Source: Zoroaster sp. YZ-2022
Taxonomy: Eukaryota; Echinodermata; Asteroidea; Forcipulatida; Zoroasteridae
DNA: 64,000 nt
Direction of reading: 5' to 3'
Assembly: GCA_029582265.1 (NCBI GenBank)
Contig: CM055830.1
Location: 31,599,172 to 31,663,171, forward strand
The notes beneath the pieces were generated by a model that worked only from the letters and a program-made list of their open reading frames with translations, had not been told where the DNA came from and did not search any database. A program made the translations under genes and the position numbers. This document shows, piece by piece, positions 44,166 to 54,763 of the stretch; the stretch's first letter is position 1; each line of letters opens with the position of its first letter.

Positions 44166-45553
44166 AAATGTACAGCATTGGTAATGTTGGCCAAACTGCT
44201 TCTATGAGTACGCTTACTCTCTTTGAATCAAGATATACATACAAGGTACATCATTGGTAATGTTGGCCAAACTGCTTCTATGAGTATGCTTACTCTCTTT
44301 GAATCAAGATATACATACAAGGTACATCATTGGTAATGTTGGCCAAACTGCTTCTATGAGTATGCTTACTCTCTTTGAATCAAGATATACATACAAGGTA
44401 CATAGTTGGTCATGTTGACAAAACTGCTTCTATGAGTATGCTTACTCTCTTTGAATCAAGATATACATACAAGGTACAGCATTGGTCATGTTGGCCAAAC
44501 TGCTTCTATGAGTATGCTTACTCTCTTTGAATCAAGATATACATACAAGGTACATCATTGGTAATGTTGGCCAAACTGCTTCTATGAGTATGCTTACTCT
44601 CTTTGAATCAAGATATACATACAAGGTACATCATTGGTAATGTTGGCCAAACTGCTTCTATGAGTATGCTTACTCTCTTTGAATCAAGATATACATACAA
44701 GGTACATCATTGGTAATGTTGGCCAAACTGCTTCTATGAGTATGCTTACTCTCTTTGAATCAAGATATACATACAAGGTACAGCATTGGTAATGTTGGCC
44801 AAACTGCTTCTATGAGTATGCTTACTCTCTTTGAATCAAGATATACATGTACATACATGTACAAGGTACATAGTTGGTCATGTTGACAAAACTGCTTCTA
44901 TGAGTATGCTTACTCTCTTTGAATCAATATATAATGTACATACAAGGTACATCATTGGTAACGTTGGCAAAACTGCTTCTATGAGTATGCTTACTCTCTT
45001 TGAATCAAGATATACATACAAGGTACATGTACATCATTGGTAATGTTGGCCAAACTGCTTCTATGAGTATGCTTACTCTCTTTGAATCAAGATATACACA
45101 CAAGGTACAACATTGATAATGTTGGCAAAACTGCTTCTATGAGTACGTTTACTCTCTTTGAATCAAGATATACATAAGTTTTACAGCATTGGTAATGTTG
45201 GCCAAACTGCTTCTATGAGTATGCTTACTCTCTTTGAATCAAGATATACATACAAGGTACAACATTGGTAATGTTGGCCAAACTGCTTCTATGAGTATGC
45301 TTACTCTCTTTGAATCAAGATATACATACAAGGTACATCATTGGTAATGTTGGCCAAACTGCTTCTATGAGTATGCTTACTCTCTTTGAATCAAGATATA
45401 CATACAAGGTACAGCATTGGTAATGTTGGCCAAACTGCTTCTATGAGTATGCTTACTCTCTTTGAATCATGATATACATACAAGGTACAACATTGGTAAT
45501 GTTGGCCAAACTGCTTCTATGAGTACGCTTACTATCTTTGAATCAAGATACTG
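44166..45553 (-). repeat. 76-bp satellite array 3, minus orientation (~1.4 kb, ~18 units)
   Basis: Reverse complement of the monomer in arrays 1 and 2 (CTTTGAATCAAGATATACATAC, GGTAATGTTGGCCAAACTGC). Some units carry TACATG insertions like array 2. It is in the same GALNT intron as array 2 but oppositely oriented, with 1.83 kb between them. Confidence 0.95.
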
Positions 45554-46295
45554 TATGTACATTAAACAATCACTCTATGAGCTGAGTCCACGTCATGAGT
45601 GTAAACAAGGATTCACAATTTTTTACAGAACACTTTAATAAGCAAAAACAGTTGCCGTCCAGGAATTTTTTTGTAAATTTTCTCTCTGAAATGAGAGTAC
45701 TTAAGACAGAATAAGTTTTCATGATGATTCATACTTTTACGATCTTCACTTCAATTTAACTTTCATATACTACTTTTCAAACTTTGTAATCAGGTAATTT
45801 GCAATGATGTACCTTCTGTTTAAATAGAATGTACGTGTACCTGCATGGCTAGATAAAGCCATATTTATCCAGATGTCGAGACAAACTTGCGCAAATCCTC
45901 GCTGGCAGGATTCTGCCCAAATATGGACGCAATATTTTCACCCTCGGGCATATTTATAAATGTAATAGGACTGATTAAATTCAAAACAGAGGGAAAAATT
46001 TTCAAACCGAGCAGAGATAACAGGCGGTGGCAGACGGCAAACAATTTGGACTGGGGACAGGTGCAAATTATTCAAATTTTCATTTCGCTAAATTGAATTC
46101 GTTTTAGATCGAGCCGGCTCTCACACTCGTTAAGCTGACTTCCATATTTGGAAATGTCAAATGTACGTGTATATTGTTGCTGGAAAACTTGTTAAAGCAA
46201 GAGCATCCATCACTTGTCCAAGTGTGAACCCTGCTCAATGCAACAACATCCATCAGTTTGTCCAAGTGTGAATCCTGCTCAACGCAACAAGATCC
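45554..46295. other. Unassigned intron sequence
   Basis: No recognised exon or transposon. A relic of satellite sequence (GCAATGATGTACCTTCTG) is at about 45802-45819. A short near-duplicate, CATCCATCA-TTGTCCAAGTGTGAA-CCTGCTCAA-GCAACA, occurs twice (46205 and 46247). Confidence 0.45.
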
Positions 46296-46664
46296 ATAAT
46301 AATAATAATAATAATAATAATGTAGACTTATATAGCGCACGTATCCACCAAACTGGTGCTCAAGGCGCATGACATTATTACCCCTGCTCATCAGGCTCAT
46401 AAATCATTCCTGAAACCATCTCAGCTCCCTGGGGAGTATACAGCTCAATTCTGCCATTACAGTGCATATAGGGCTAATCAAACACAACAACTGCCCTCAC
46501 AGGTACCCATTTACCCCTGGGTGGAGAGAAGCAGTTATGGTAAAGTGTCTTGCTCAAGGACACAAGCACCATGGTCGCGGTTGGGATTCGAACCCACATT
46601 CTGACGACTCAGCCATCAGAACACAAATCCGATGCACTAAACCGCTCAACCATGGCACTCCACA
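46296..46664 (-). mobile_element. tRNA-derived SINE, complete
   Basis: Minus-strand copy. It has an (AAT)n tail at 46296-46320, then TATATAGCGCACGTATCCACC, the body with GGGCTAATCAAACACAACAAC and GGTAAAGTGTCTTGCTCAAGG, B box GGGATTCGAACCC at 46584-46596 and the head ending GGCACTCC. Same family as 18431 and 55714. Confidence 0.88.
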
Positions 46665-46999
46665 TCAACACGAACAAAAGACCTTTTGTTCTCTGCTCAC
46701 TTTAACAACAGCCAACGGATGATTCAATCTGTTGGATTCTGTTGCATTCGGCATGGTTAAGGTAACACAAAGTCCATCAAAATCCACCACCTGGTTTTGC
46801 TTCATTTTGGTAGATTCAGCACTGGCCCTTAATTTTCAGAGCTACTAAATTCTTTAAAGGAAATAAGTCAAAACATTTTTCAAATGAAGTCCCTTAAAAT
46901 CTCTATTTCCACAGCTTTAAATTGTTCAAACAACAAAATTATGAGAGCTTTCAGAAAAAAGACATCAAACTATCAATACAGAGCTGTAATTTTCGACTC
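46665..46999. other. TTAA-element fragment and unassigned sequence
   Basis: 46725-46830 carries TTGGATTCTGTTG, ATCAAAATCCACCACCTGGTTTTGC and TAGATTCAGCACT, matching part of 24550-24845. The remainder is not recognised. Confidence 0.5.
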
Positions 47000-47251
47000 A
47001 GGGGTCGAATTTAACACTAGTCCGCTAGTCCGAGGCTAGTGGTTTTAGCAGTGGGACTACTAGCTGCTGGGGTTTGGGTAGTCCGATGGGCTAGTGAAAA
47101 AAAATGAAATAAAAATATGCAAAAAAACATTCAGTATGATCTCATCATGACCTTGTTTCATGACTTCTAAAAAATGAGGAGGACTAGTAAATTTTTGACA
47201 TAACTAGTCCTGTGGGCTACCATCAAATTCAAGTTAATTTCGACCCGTGTA
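47000..47251. mobile_element. hAT-like element with CTAGTCC motifs
   Basis: Ends CAGGGGTCGAATTTAAC and GTTAATTTCGACCCGTG are inverted repeats of the CAGGGGTCGAAATTAAC type common in hAT elements. ACTAGTCC/GGGCTAG motifs recur internally. No clear target duplication. Confidence 0.65.
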
Positions 47252-47383
47252 ACAGCAAACATGATTCGCGGAATGGGATATGGGATTCTAGTAGTGGAAA
47301 ATGGATTCTAGTAGTGGAAAATGGGTTTATATCCTATCAGAATCAAGGATTCAAGCAAACTGAAGGATAAATGGTAATATTAC

Positions 47384-47582
47384 CCATCCATTCTGACGTC
47401 TGGTAGTGATCGGTTCAGCGAGATCATATCACTTGCTAGAAGATTGAATTGGTTCACTTTAAACATCTCTTTCTTCTTCTCCTCCAGATCCGGCGGGATG
47501 ACAACGGCCTTGCCCATTTCGCCGGGACCATCTTTTGGATGGACGACGGGCGGAGGCTTTTCATGCCCCACTTGGAAACCTC
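47384..47582 (-). CDS. GALNT1/13-like exon A: stem to catalytic domain
   Basis: A 199-bp internal exon, minus strand, following acceptor GGTCATTTTCAG. The first two bases complete a split codon from a missing upstream exon. It then reads [40 protein letters not shown] and [20 protein letters not shown], and ends DVRMDG split GG|G with exon B at donor [18 protein letters not shown], [24 protein letters not shown] is the characteristic block between stem and catalytic domain in GALNT1 and GALNT13. The triple-Pro segment is specific to this copy. The signal-anchor exon should lie upstream (right of 47.6 kb), but no hydrophobic minus-strand exon could be identified there. Confidence 0.96.
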
Positions 47583-47710
47583 CTGAAAATGACCAAAAAA
47601 AGACAGAGTTGTGTTTATTTATTTTTACATTTTTGTAGTGAACAAATAATGGAAGTCTGTGATTTTTTTTTTGCTAACAAAATGAAAACTTGGATGAAGG
47701 CTTTAGAAGT

Positions 47711-48089
47711 AAGCTTGGGCGATAACACGATAATATCGAATATCGCAATATCGGCAAATCGCGATTAAAAAAATATATTGAGATTTATATTTAAAAAATA
47801 AATTAATAAATTAAAAAAAATTTTAAAAATTTAAAAAAAATAAATAAAAACAATTGCAATTGTGAGCCATACAGGGTACAGATCCAGAACTCTGTCATTT
47901 CTCTTAATCCACTGCCATTCGAAGAAATCTATTCGGACATATTAAATGTTGGGAATTGAATGTGTACCCGTGGTTGTCGGCTCTAAAGCAATCGTACACA
48001 AATGAAAAACTAATCGTGATACTATCGAAAATCACGATATATGTTTAAAGATATATCGTGGATGGAAAAAATTGATATCACCCAAGCTT
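47711..48089. mobile_element. AAGCTTGGGCGATA-type MITE, second copy
   Basis: AAGCTTGGGCGATAACACG / TTGATATCACCCAAGCTT inverted ends, with CGATAATATCG and AATCGCGATT motifs inside the left and ATCGTGATACTATCG inside the right. The AT-rich centre includes long A/T runs near 47785-47850. Confidence 0.75.
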
Positions 48090-48142
48090 ATTTAGAAGTA
48101 ACATTTGCCGACAACTTTCACATACTTGCCGGCTTTTGTTTG

Positions 48143-48281
48143 AATAAACTTGTGTTCATATTGGTTATTTTATACATTCAGAAGCATTTATGTGTTTTTA
48201 CAAAATTGTTTAAGGATACCCAGGTATCTGAAGATTTTGGGTATCCAGTTCTCGAAATAACCGAAAACGCACAGCCCTACC
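48143..48281. mobile_element. TAAGGCTG-type MITE, one end
   Basis: ACTTGTGTTCATATTGGTTATTTTATACATTC, AAATTGTTTAAGGATACCC, then CGAAATAACCGAAAACGCACAGCCCTA, matching one half of 23902-24303. Confidence 0.65.
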
Positions 48282-48533
48282 GCAAACCTTACTCCTACTG
48301 TACTTCCATCATGCAAAGCTTTAATTCCTACATAAACCCCTTTTGACTCAAATACAGAAAAAGCCTAAATCCACCAAGGGAAAGAAAGGCCCTATAATAG
48401 CTAATAGCTCTTACAAATGTACGTTTTAAAACGTAACAACGTCAATATTCATACTGTAATTTTTTTAAATGAATTATTGGGTGACTTTGTCAACTGATGG
48501 GAGATTTACGAAGGAACACATCAGGAGGGTAAT
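48282..48533. other. Unassigned sequence
   Basis: Nothing recognised. Confidence 0.4.
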
Positions 48534-49304
48534 CTAACCTTCCCAAATCCTCCACAATCCTCTTTGCTAAAGTGAAGGATTTTGAAGGATTGAGGTTACA
48601 TGCTACATGCTCTTTGCTAAAGTGAAGGATTTTGGTGGATTGAAGTTATGTACATCCATGTTTGTTGTAGTGATTGCAAGGTCAGTGCTTGGGTCAGTGG
48701 ACACTGTTTATTGCTCCATGCATGCAGGGAGGGTCCCTGGCCATGTACATGTATCACAGATGAGAAACACATGTGTGCATACATGTCATGTGCTTGCTTT
48801 ACTACTGAAGGATTTTGGAGGATTCAGGTTATGTGTAAGCAAATGGGCCTAGGGAGTTAGGAAGGATTCAGGTTATGTGTAAGCAAATGGGCCTATGGAG
48901 TTAGGGAGGATTCAGGTCATGTGTAAGCAAATGGGCCTAGGGAGTTAGGAAGGATTCAGGTTATGTGTAAGCAAATGGGCCTAGGGAGTTAGGAAGGATT
49001 CGGGTTATGTGTAAGCAAATGGGCCTAGGGAGTTAGGAAGGATTCAGGTTATGTGTATGCAAATGAGCCTATGGAATTAGGGAGGATTCAGGTTATGTGT
49101 AAGCAAATGGGCCTAGGGAGTTAGGAAGGATTCAGGTTATGTGTAAGCAAATGGGCCTAGGGAGTTAGGAAGGATTCAGGTTATGTGTAAGCAAATGGGC
49201 CTAGGGAGTTAGGAAGGATTCAGGTTATGTGTAAGCAAATGGGCCTAGGGAGTTAGGAAGGATTCAGGTTATGTGTAAGCAAATGGGCCTAGGGAGTTAG
49301 GGTT
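48534..49304 (+). mobile_element. P1-type TTAA element with expanded 44-bp repeat
   Basis: Starts CTAACCTTCCCAAATCC. The body is as at 32909 and 51127. About 11 units of the 44-bp repeat span 48806-49300. It ends AGTTAGGGTTGA, a decayed TTAA. Unit variants (GGGCCTATGGAGTTAGGG, GTGTATGCAAATGAGCC) show some divergence within the run. Confidence 0.85.
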
Positions 49305-49711
49305 GAAGAATTAATCCTCTTTTTAGCAACACTGCAGTCATTTGAAACTGACTTCTCATGTGAGCCATTGTCCTGAATTTGGGACTAAAGATATTTGGAG
49401 AAAGTAAATGTTTACAATCAGTTCCCATGAGTTTAGATAATAAAATGTATTTTGTTTTCCTAAATGACATAACTTCTCTCAAAGCAGAGAAAGATCAATG
49501 ATTCCTACATGTATGTCCTCCGAATCTCTCTTTAATAAATAATGCATCGAGAGGAAAGGCTGAGTTAATAAAGGCCAAAGGATATATATGACATCTAAAT
49601 TAGATTGCATTGCCGTCAAGAGCCGACTTGATCAATTCTACCATAACATATATGTAGACTAATGAGTATTATACAGTGCACATACAGGTACTACAGTAGT
49701 TACACATATAT
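49305..49711. other. Unassigned sequence
   Basis: No gene or repeat recognised. Confidence 0.4.
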
Positions 49712-50224
49712 GGCCACCAAAAAAAGTCTCCGGTTTCTGGTCTCTGTGCCCGTCGCCACAGACCCACGCGTTGGCATTTTTAATTTTCTTTTTTTGGGGG
49801 AAATGAAACGATGTCCAATTGCAGCCAAAATTGCTGGATCGATTGGAATTCCACCATGCTGTTGTTTAAATGACTTTTTCACATAGGGGTGTGAACGTTA
49901 GCCCGTTTTGTGAGGCCTCTCTTAGCCACCATACTCTGTGAGACCTCTCTTAGCCACCATACTCTGTGAGGCCTCTCTTAGCCACCATACTCTGTGAGGC
50001 CTCTCTTAGCCACCATACTCTGTGAGGCCTCTCTTAGCCACCATACTCTGTGAGGCCTCTCTTAGCCACCATATTTGTGAAATTTAGTCCCCGCGTATAT
50101 AATGTATCAGGTAATTTCCCCGTTGGCAACAAAAAGAAAAATTACAACAACAACAAAATGCACGTCACCGCAGTGATTTTGAAGCTGACTGATGACGAGA
50201 AACCACAGGCTTTTTTTTTGGCCT
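49712..50224 (+). mobile_element. GGCC-type MITE with internal 28-bp tandem repeat
   Basis: GGCCACCAAAAAAAGTCTCCGG at the left and ACCACAGGCTTTTTTTTTGGCC at the right. The internal GTGAGGCCTCTCTTAGCCAC unit, single in other copies, is repeated about six times at 28-bp intervals (49908-50070). Confidence 0.8.
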
Positions 50225-50987
50225 AACCTATGCAACCATACAAAATAATTCATTTAAATATGTCCCATCCAAATGATTCTGTTAATTTGATTAGAATGCA
50301 TTGCAGTCATTAACAGACTTTTATCAATTTTCCCAAGGACACTTACATGTACGTTTGTAGAGCAAACAAGAACATGTACACAAAGCATGTATGTACATGT
50401 GCATGCACACATTATGATCGTGTATGTAATATGTATGTTATTGTATGTTATTTCATCTTCGGGTACTACGGTGACGTCCAGGATTTAACCCCAAAAAAAA
50501 TACGGAAAAGAAATATTTTGTGTAAAATCATAAATTGAAGACGCTGAAACTCGGCAGTAGAATCCCATGACCAAATACAATGCATCTCAGCGAGGTTTGA
50601 CTTTCAAAATATCATTTTCACTCAGTGTTTTTAATGAAATAATCCCAAGCTGGAACATTAAAGAATTAGTTAAGTTTTGATGGCTGTGCGTCACTTGAGC
50701 GTTACGACAAAAAATATGACAGTGTCGGCATGGCGTATCGGCGTACATGCGAGCGCGCGTACGCTAAATGGACTATGAAATGACTCACAATCATCGAAAC
50801 TCACGGATTTCTTCAATGTTAAATCTGGATTTGCTTTCAATAAAATGACTTAGTAAAAATGATATTTTGAAATTCGTACCTTAGCGCTTGTCATTATAGT
50901 TGTTCATGGAATTTTAGCCTCCCCACGCAGGTAAGATTTAACCAATGTCACAAAAGACGTTTTCTGTACTCTTTGGCCCTCCTCCCT
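50225..50987. other. Unassigned sequence
   Basis: No exon or transposon recognised in 50225-50933. Bases 50934-50987 match 32694-32772, the flank shared with the other MITE/P1 composite. Confidence 0.45.
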
Positions 50988-51571
50988 AATGGGACAATAT
51001 CGTCACAATCAACAGGGCATGGAATCGGAGTGCTAGCTTTAAATTAACTCGGTGACTGAAAATAATACCCCACATGATAAGGTCATATTACCGTTGCTGC
51101 TGCATAAATGAACCAGTAATATTCAGTTAACCCTAACCTTCCCAAATCCTCTGAAATCCTCTTTGCTGAAGTGAAGGATTTTGAAGGATTGAGGTTACAT
51201 ACTACATGCTCTTTGCTAAAGTGAAGGATTTTGGAGGATTGAGGTTATTAGGCATACTTGCCTTTCCATGGTACATGTACATCTGTGTTTGTTGTAGTGA
51301 TTGCAAGGTCAGTGCTTGGGTCAGTGGACACTGTTTACTGCTCCATGCATGCAGGGAGGGTCCCTGGCCATGTACATGTATCACAGATTAGAAACACATG
51401 TGTGCATACATGTCATGTGCTTGCTTTACTACTGAAGGATTTTGGAGGATTCAGGTTATGTGTAAGCAAATGGGCCCTAGGGAGTTCGTGTTAATGTGTC
51501 CATCTTAAACGAGGACACCGATTCCATGCCCTGTTGAAAGTCTGCTCTGATCATGACGATGGTGTCCCTTT
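50988..51571 (+). mobile_element. GGGACA-type MITE split by a P1 element
   Basis: Left part GGGACAATATCGTCACAATC to ATTCAG and right part GTGTCCATCTTAAACGAGG to GACGATGGTGTCCCTTT rejoin to a whole family member when 51127-51494 is removed. Confidence 0.82.
51127..51494 (+). mobile_element. P1-type TTAA element, short form, nested
   Basis: TTAACCCTAACCTTCCC at the left and GAGTTCGTGTTAA at the right, with only one 44-bp unit. Both flanks are MITE sequence with TTAA at each border. The short form probably represents the state before the tandem expansion seen at 32909 and 48534. Confidence 0.85.
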
Positions 51572-51872
51572 GTTGTTTCAAAACATACACAGATAGCTAG
51601 TCTACACTCTACACATGTACCTAGCATATCAAATATGCATACAGAATGCATGTATTTTCCATCCTAAGGCTAAACACTGTATGATACATTATTTCCCTAG
51701 AAAGCATTGCCGTCACGACTTTGATGAATGTTATGAGAACACAGATATAATCTCCACTCTACTTGTTCATGCATGTACATCACGTATGTATCATATCAAA
51801 TATTTATACAAAATTTATGTTACATCCAAAGGATAAACAGTGTATGGTTAACAGTGGTTTCTCTATACAGGG
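51572..51872. other. Unassigned; weak ~190-bp duplication
   Basis: ATATCAAATATGCATACAGAATGCATG / ATATCAAATATTTATACAAAATTTATG and AAGGCTAAACACTGTATGAT / AAGGATAAACAGTGTATGGT recur about 170-180 bp apart, an old tandem duplication. Nothing coding. Confidence 0.5.
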
Positions 51873-52290
51873 GCTCATTTTAGTGACCCTGACCAGAAAC
51901 ATGTTTGGGCTTCGGTCATTGGTTAAGCGTTTTCGCGAATTCAGTGGTGCTGCGATGACGTCATTGTGACCAAACATAATCAAAGTTTGACATTGGTTAC
52001 GCTTGGTTTCAAGATGGCAGACTGTAAAAAGCAATGGAAGTTTTGTTAATTATTTGTTAAAACATGATAGGATGATTGCTCGTATACAAGTATATATTCC
52101 AAGTTTATTACAAGTTCCATTTTGCCAAAATTTTAAATCACACTATACACTTTGAGAAACGTTGAAATGATTGAACATGTCACAAACTGAAAATAATTTT
52201 CTGGTTAATACGTTCTTGTTTTTGTGTAGCTAAGTTTCTTGTCAAGAATTTGACGTCAGAAACAGGTTTCTGTTCACGTTTGCCAAAACA
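51873..52290 (+). mobile_element. MITE with GGGGCGTGTTTT..CCAGAAAC ends
   Basis: Ends TAGTGACCCTGACCAGAAAC and, on the other strand, GGGGCGTGTTTTGGCAAACG..AACAGAAAC. The interior has ACGCTTGGTTTCAAGATGGC and ATTATTTGTTAAAACATGAT. A reverse copy with the same order is at 56418-56845. Confidence 0.75.
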
Positions 52291-52473
52291 CGCCCCGGCA
52301 CTGCCGTCAAGAACAGACTGAATTAATGTTACAAGAACATACATGTACGCACAGGTACAAAGTTCACTATAATGCATATCAAATATGTATACAAAATACT
52401 TTAATTTATGTTTCGTATCATGCACTTTTAGGCATACTACGGTATTGTTTAAAATATCCCTGACCCTTAAAGA

Positions 52474-52701
52474 TACTACTCAAAACAATTTAGGGAACAC
52501 CGGAATAATCTCAGTTAAAGCAAGATCATTTATTTCAGATAAACACAATGTTTCACAGAATTGATGAGAAACAACTGCACAATGAAACAGATGATATGAC
52601 TACTGAAAGAGGGGGTTGCAAATGAAAATCCTGGTTCATGGAACATTTCAAACCTATTTGATGTTAAAAATCCGGTATTCCCTAAATTGTTTTGAGTAGT
52701 A
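52474..52701. mobile_element. TA-flanked MITE with ACTACTCAAAACAATTTAGGG ends
   Basis: About 30-bp inverted repeats (CTACTCAAAACAATTTAGGG..ACACCGGA and TCCGGTATTCCCTAAATTG..GAGTAG) flanked by TA. Size and target fit Tc1/mariner-class MITEs. No second copy in the window. Confidence 0.8.
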
Positions 52702-52707
52702 TAACAC

Positions 52708-52985
52708 CCGTGTTTGGGCCGATATGATGGTAAAAAAAATAGATTTAAATGTTGAATTGCTAATTTTCTGGTGTTAAGGAAGTTACAAGCTTTCATTTGA
52801 GACATTGAACAAAAAATCCTGTCAAGGATTAGTACCAGTAAAGATATATCATCCAAGTTTGGGCCGATTTGACGAGAAAAAATAAATTTAAATGTTGAAT
52901 TGCTATTTTTCTGGAGGTAAGGAAGTTGCAAGCTTTCATTTGAGACATTGAACGAACAAATCCGTCAAGGATTAGTACCAGTAAA
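52708..52985 (+). repeat. Two-copy tandem repeat (~138-bp unit)
   Basis: TTTGGGCCGAT-TGA...AAATTTAAATGTTGAATTGCT...GGAAGTT-CAAGCTTTCATTTGAG...AAGGATTAGTACCAGTAAA occurs twice, from 52719 and 52859, with about 10% divergence. Confidence 0.85.
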
Positions 52986-53616
52986 ATCAAAACTCAAATT
53001 AATAAAATGCTGGCTAATTGTTGTAATCCTCGGCTTGGATGTGACCACTGACCACACAATTTATTGTACGTAATGACCCAGGATGTGTGCAGTCTTCAGA
53101 TTGGGCAGTGCTACTGTCAATAAAAATCAAGTATGTTTTAAATATCGCTTTTATTTACAGCTTTTCACATTTTTTTTTTTTTTTTTTACCAACGAAATTA
53201 TCTTTCAAAATTTGTTTGCTTTTTAAATTCTATTTTTTGGGTCTCTTGAGCCAAACACGGAAGATGTTTATCTTTAAATGTTTGCAGGAATAGTAATTTG
53301 TTATGCTGTTTTTCATCCCCCTGAAAAATAAAAACTGTTGTACACTGTACATAGGCCTCCAGGGTTTCATTGAGGATTTGATAAATGCCTGTCCAAAATG
53401 AACTATGGTTAGGAACTGCCAGTCCAAATTGAACTAGCTGGTGACAAATTTGGAGCGTGAAGCACCGATTGTGAGTGCGCAAGCAGTGTGAGATATTAGA
53501 GTCTGGAAAGAATTGGATTAGGTTCTCTCTGGTGGAATCTGAGGCTTTTCTAGCTTCAACATTGTTAAGGACTCACCACAAATAGGTTTGGCTTCCTTTA
53601 CACTCTAAAAGGCAGA
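52986..53616. other. Unassigned sequence
   Basis: No recognised exon on either strand. A T-run of about 17 is at 53170-53187. Open frames at 53087-53293 and 53198-53482 overlap each other on opposite strands and have no family signature. Confidence 0.4.
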
Positions 53617-53820
53617 CTTACATGAACATGTTAATAAGACAGACTAGATAATGGACACTGGACTGGACTGTCCTGGACAGGTAGGCTTACATGAACATGT
53701 TAATAGGACAGACTAGATAATGGACACTGGACTGGACTGTCCTGGACAGGTAGGCTTACATGAACATGTTAATAGGACAGACTAGATAATGGACACTGGA
53801 CTGTCCTGGACAAGTAGGCT
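53617..53820 (+). repeat. 69-bp minisatellite, three units
   Basis: Units with TAGGCTTACATGAACATGTT and GACAGACTAGATAATGGACA begin near 53613, 53682 and 53751. The inner ACTGG duplication (GGACTGGACTG) is lost in the last unit. Confidence 0.9.
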
Positions 53821-54240
53821 TGGCAGGTACGGTCTAAATAGTCCCAACCTGTCCAAACTGATTTTTACCCGAGGTGGACGGGTAGCTACACTGATATGAG
53901 CATACCTCATATCGTATACACATGTATACAGATCACCATGTTTTATCTTAAGAACAGATTCCAGAGAAGCTGTGTCAGGTACCTGGATATCAGGTATCCG
54001 AGTACCCAGATACTGACCGAAACTGGTTCCATTTTTTGGTTCCAATTACCCGTAAATGGGGAATGGGGATGCTATGAGTCATTTTAATATAGAGGTGGGA
54101 AATTATTACAGTAAGTCCACATTTATTATGACTCTAATAAAACAGAAGAAACTTGTGTTCATATTGGTTATTTTATACATTCTGGAGTATTTACAAGTTT
54201 TTACAAAATTGTTTACGGGTACTCATGCCATATCACACAA

Positions 54241-54750
54241 ATCTTGAAAGAACTGCACTGGCTTCCTGTTTCACAGAGAATTGTTTTTAAACTTATGCTA
54301 ATTGTTCACAAATCTTTTAATAACATTGCTCCAATTTATATTTCTGAACTGCTTAATAAAGTCTACACTCCATCACGCAATTTGCGCTCCAGCAACATGT
54401 CACTCCTAAAGGAACCAACTTCAAAACGGAACAGGTGGGGTGATAGGTCTTTTTCTGTCATGACTCCGAGACTCTGGAATCATCTTCCAACAAAACTCAA
54501 ATCTTGTCATGGTATAACTAGATTTAAGTCGATGCTTAAAACTCATCTTATGTCACAATTCTTCAAAGATGATGTATATTTGTAATAAATTGCATTGTAG
54601 GTACATGTATCTCAGTACATAATTTTTTTCTTCCTATGATATCATTGTATATTGTTTGTATTCATGTTTTTTTCTTTGTTTCCGTGCCTTGAGCGCCCAG
54701 CAGGGTGGATATGTGCGCGCTACAAATCTTTATTATTATTATTATTATTA
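54241..54750 (+). mobile_element. CR1/L2-like LINE, 3' end with intact frame
   Basis: A 5'-truncated copy. The reverse transcriptase C-terminus (KELHWLPVSQRIVFKLMLIV, NIAPIYISELLNKVYTPSRN, GDRSFSVMTPRLWNHLP) stays open to the stop after KDDVYL near 54585. Then come the 3' UTR GCCTTGAGCGCCCAGCAGGG, GTGCGCGCTACAAATC and (ATT)n at 54731-54750. It is closely similar to the copy at 28579-29330 but keeps extra codons (LLNKVY, KRNRWG) missing there. Confidence 0.88.
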
Positions 54751-54763
54751 CTCGAGTATCAGA

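Larger units (their letters stand above)
35414..47383 (-). other. GALNT intron between exons A and B (12 kb)
   Basis: Donor GTAATATTACC at 47383, acceptor TTCCCCAG ending at 35414. It holds satellite arrays 2 and 3, the 151-bp palindrome and about a dozen transposon fragments, listed separately. Confidence 0.9.

Noticed and set aside
53087..53482. Possible coding region (overlapping frames on both strands)
   Set aside because: T-rich and hydrophobic by composition, overlapping frames on opposite strands, no family signature.
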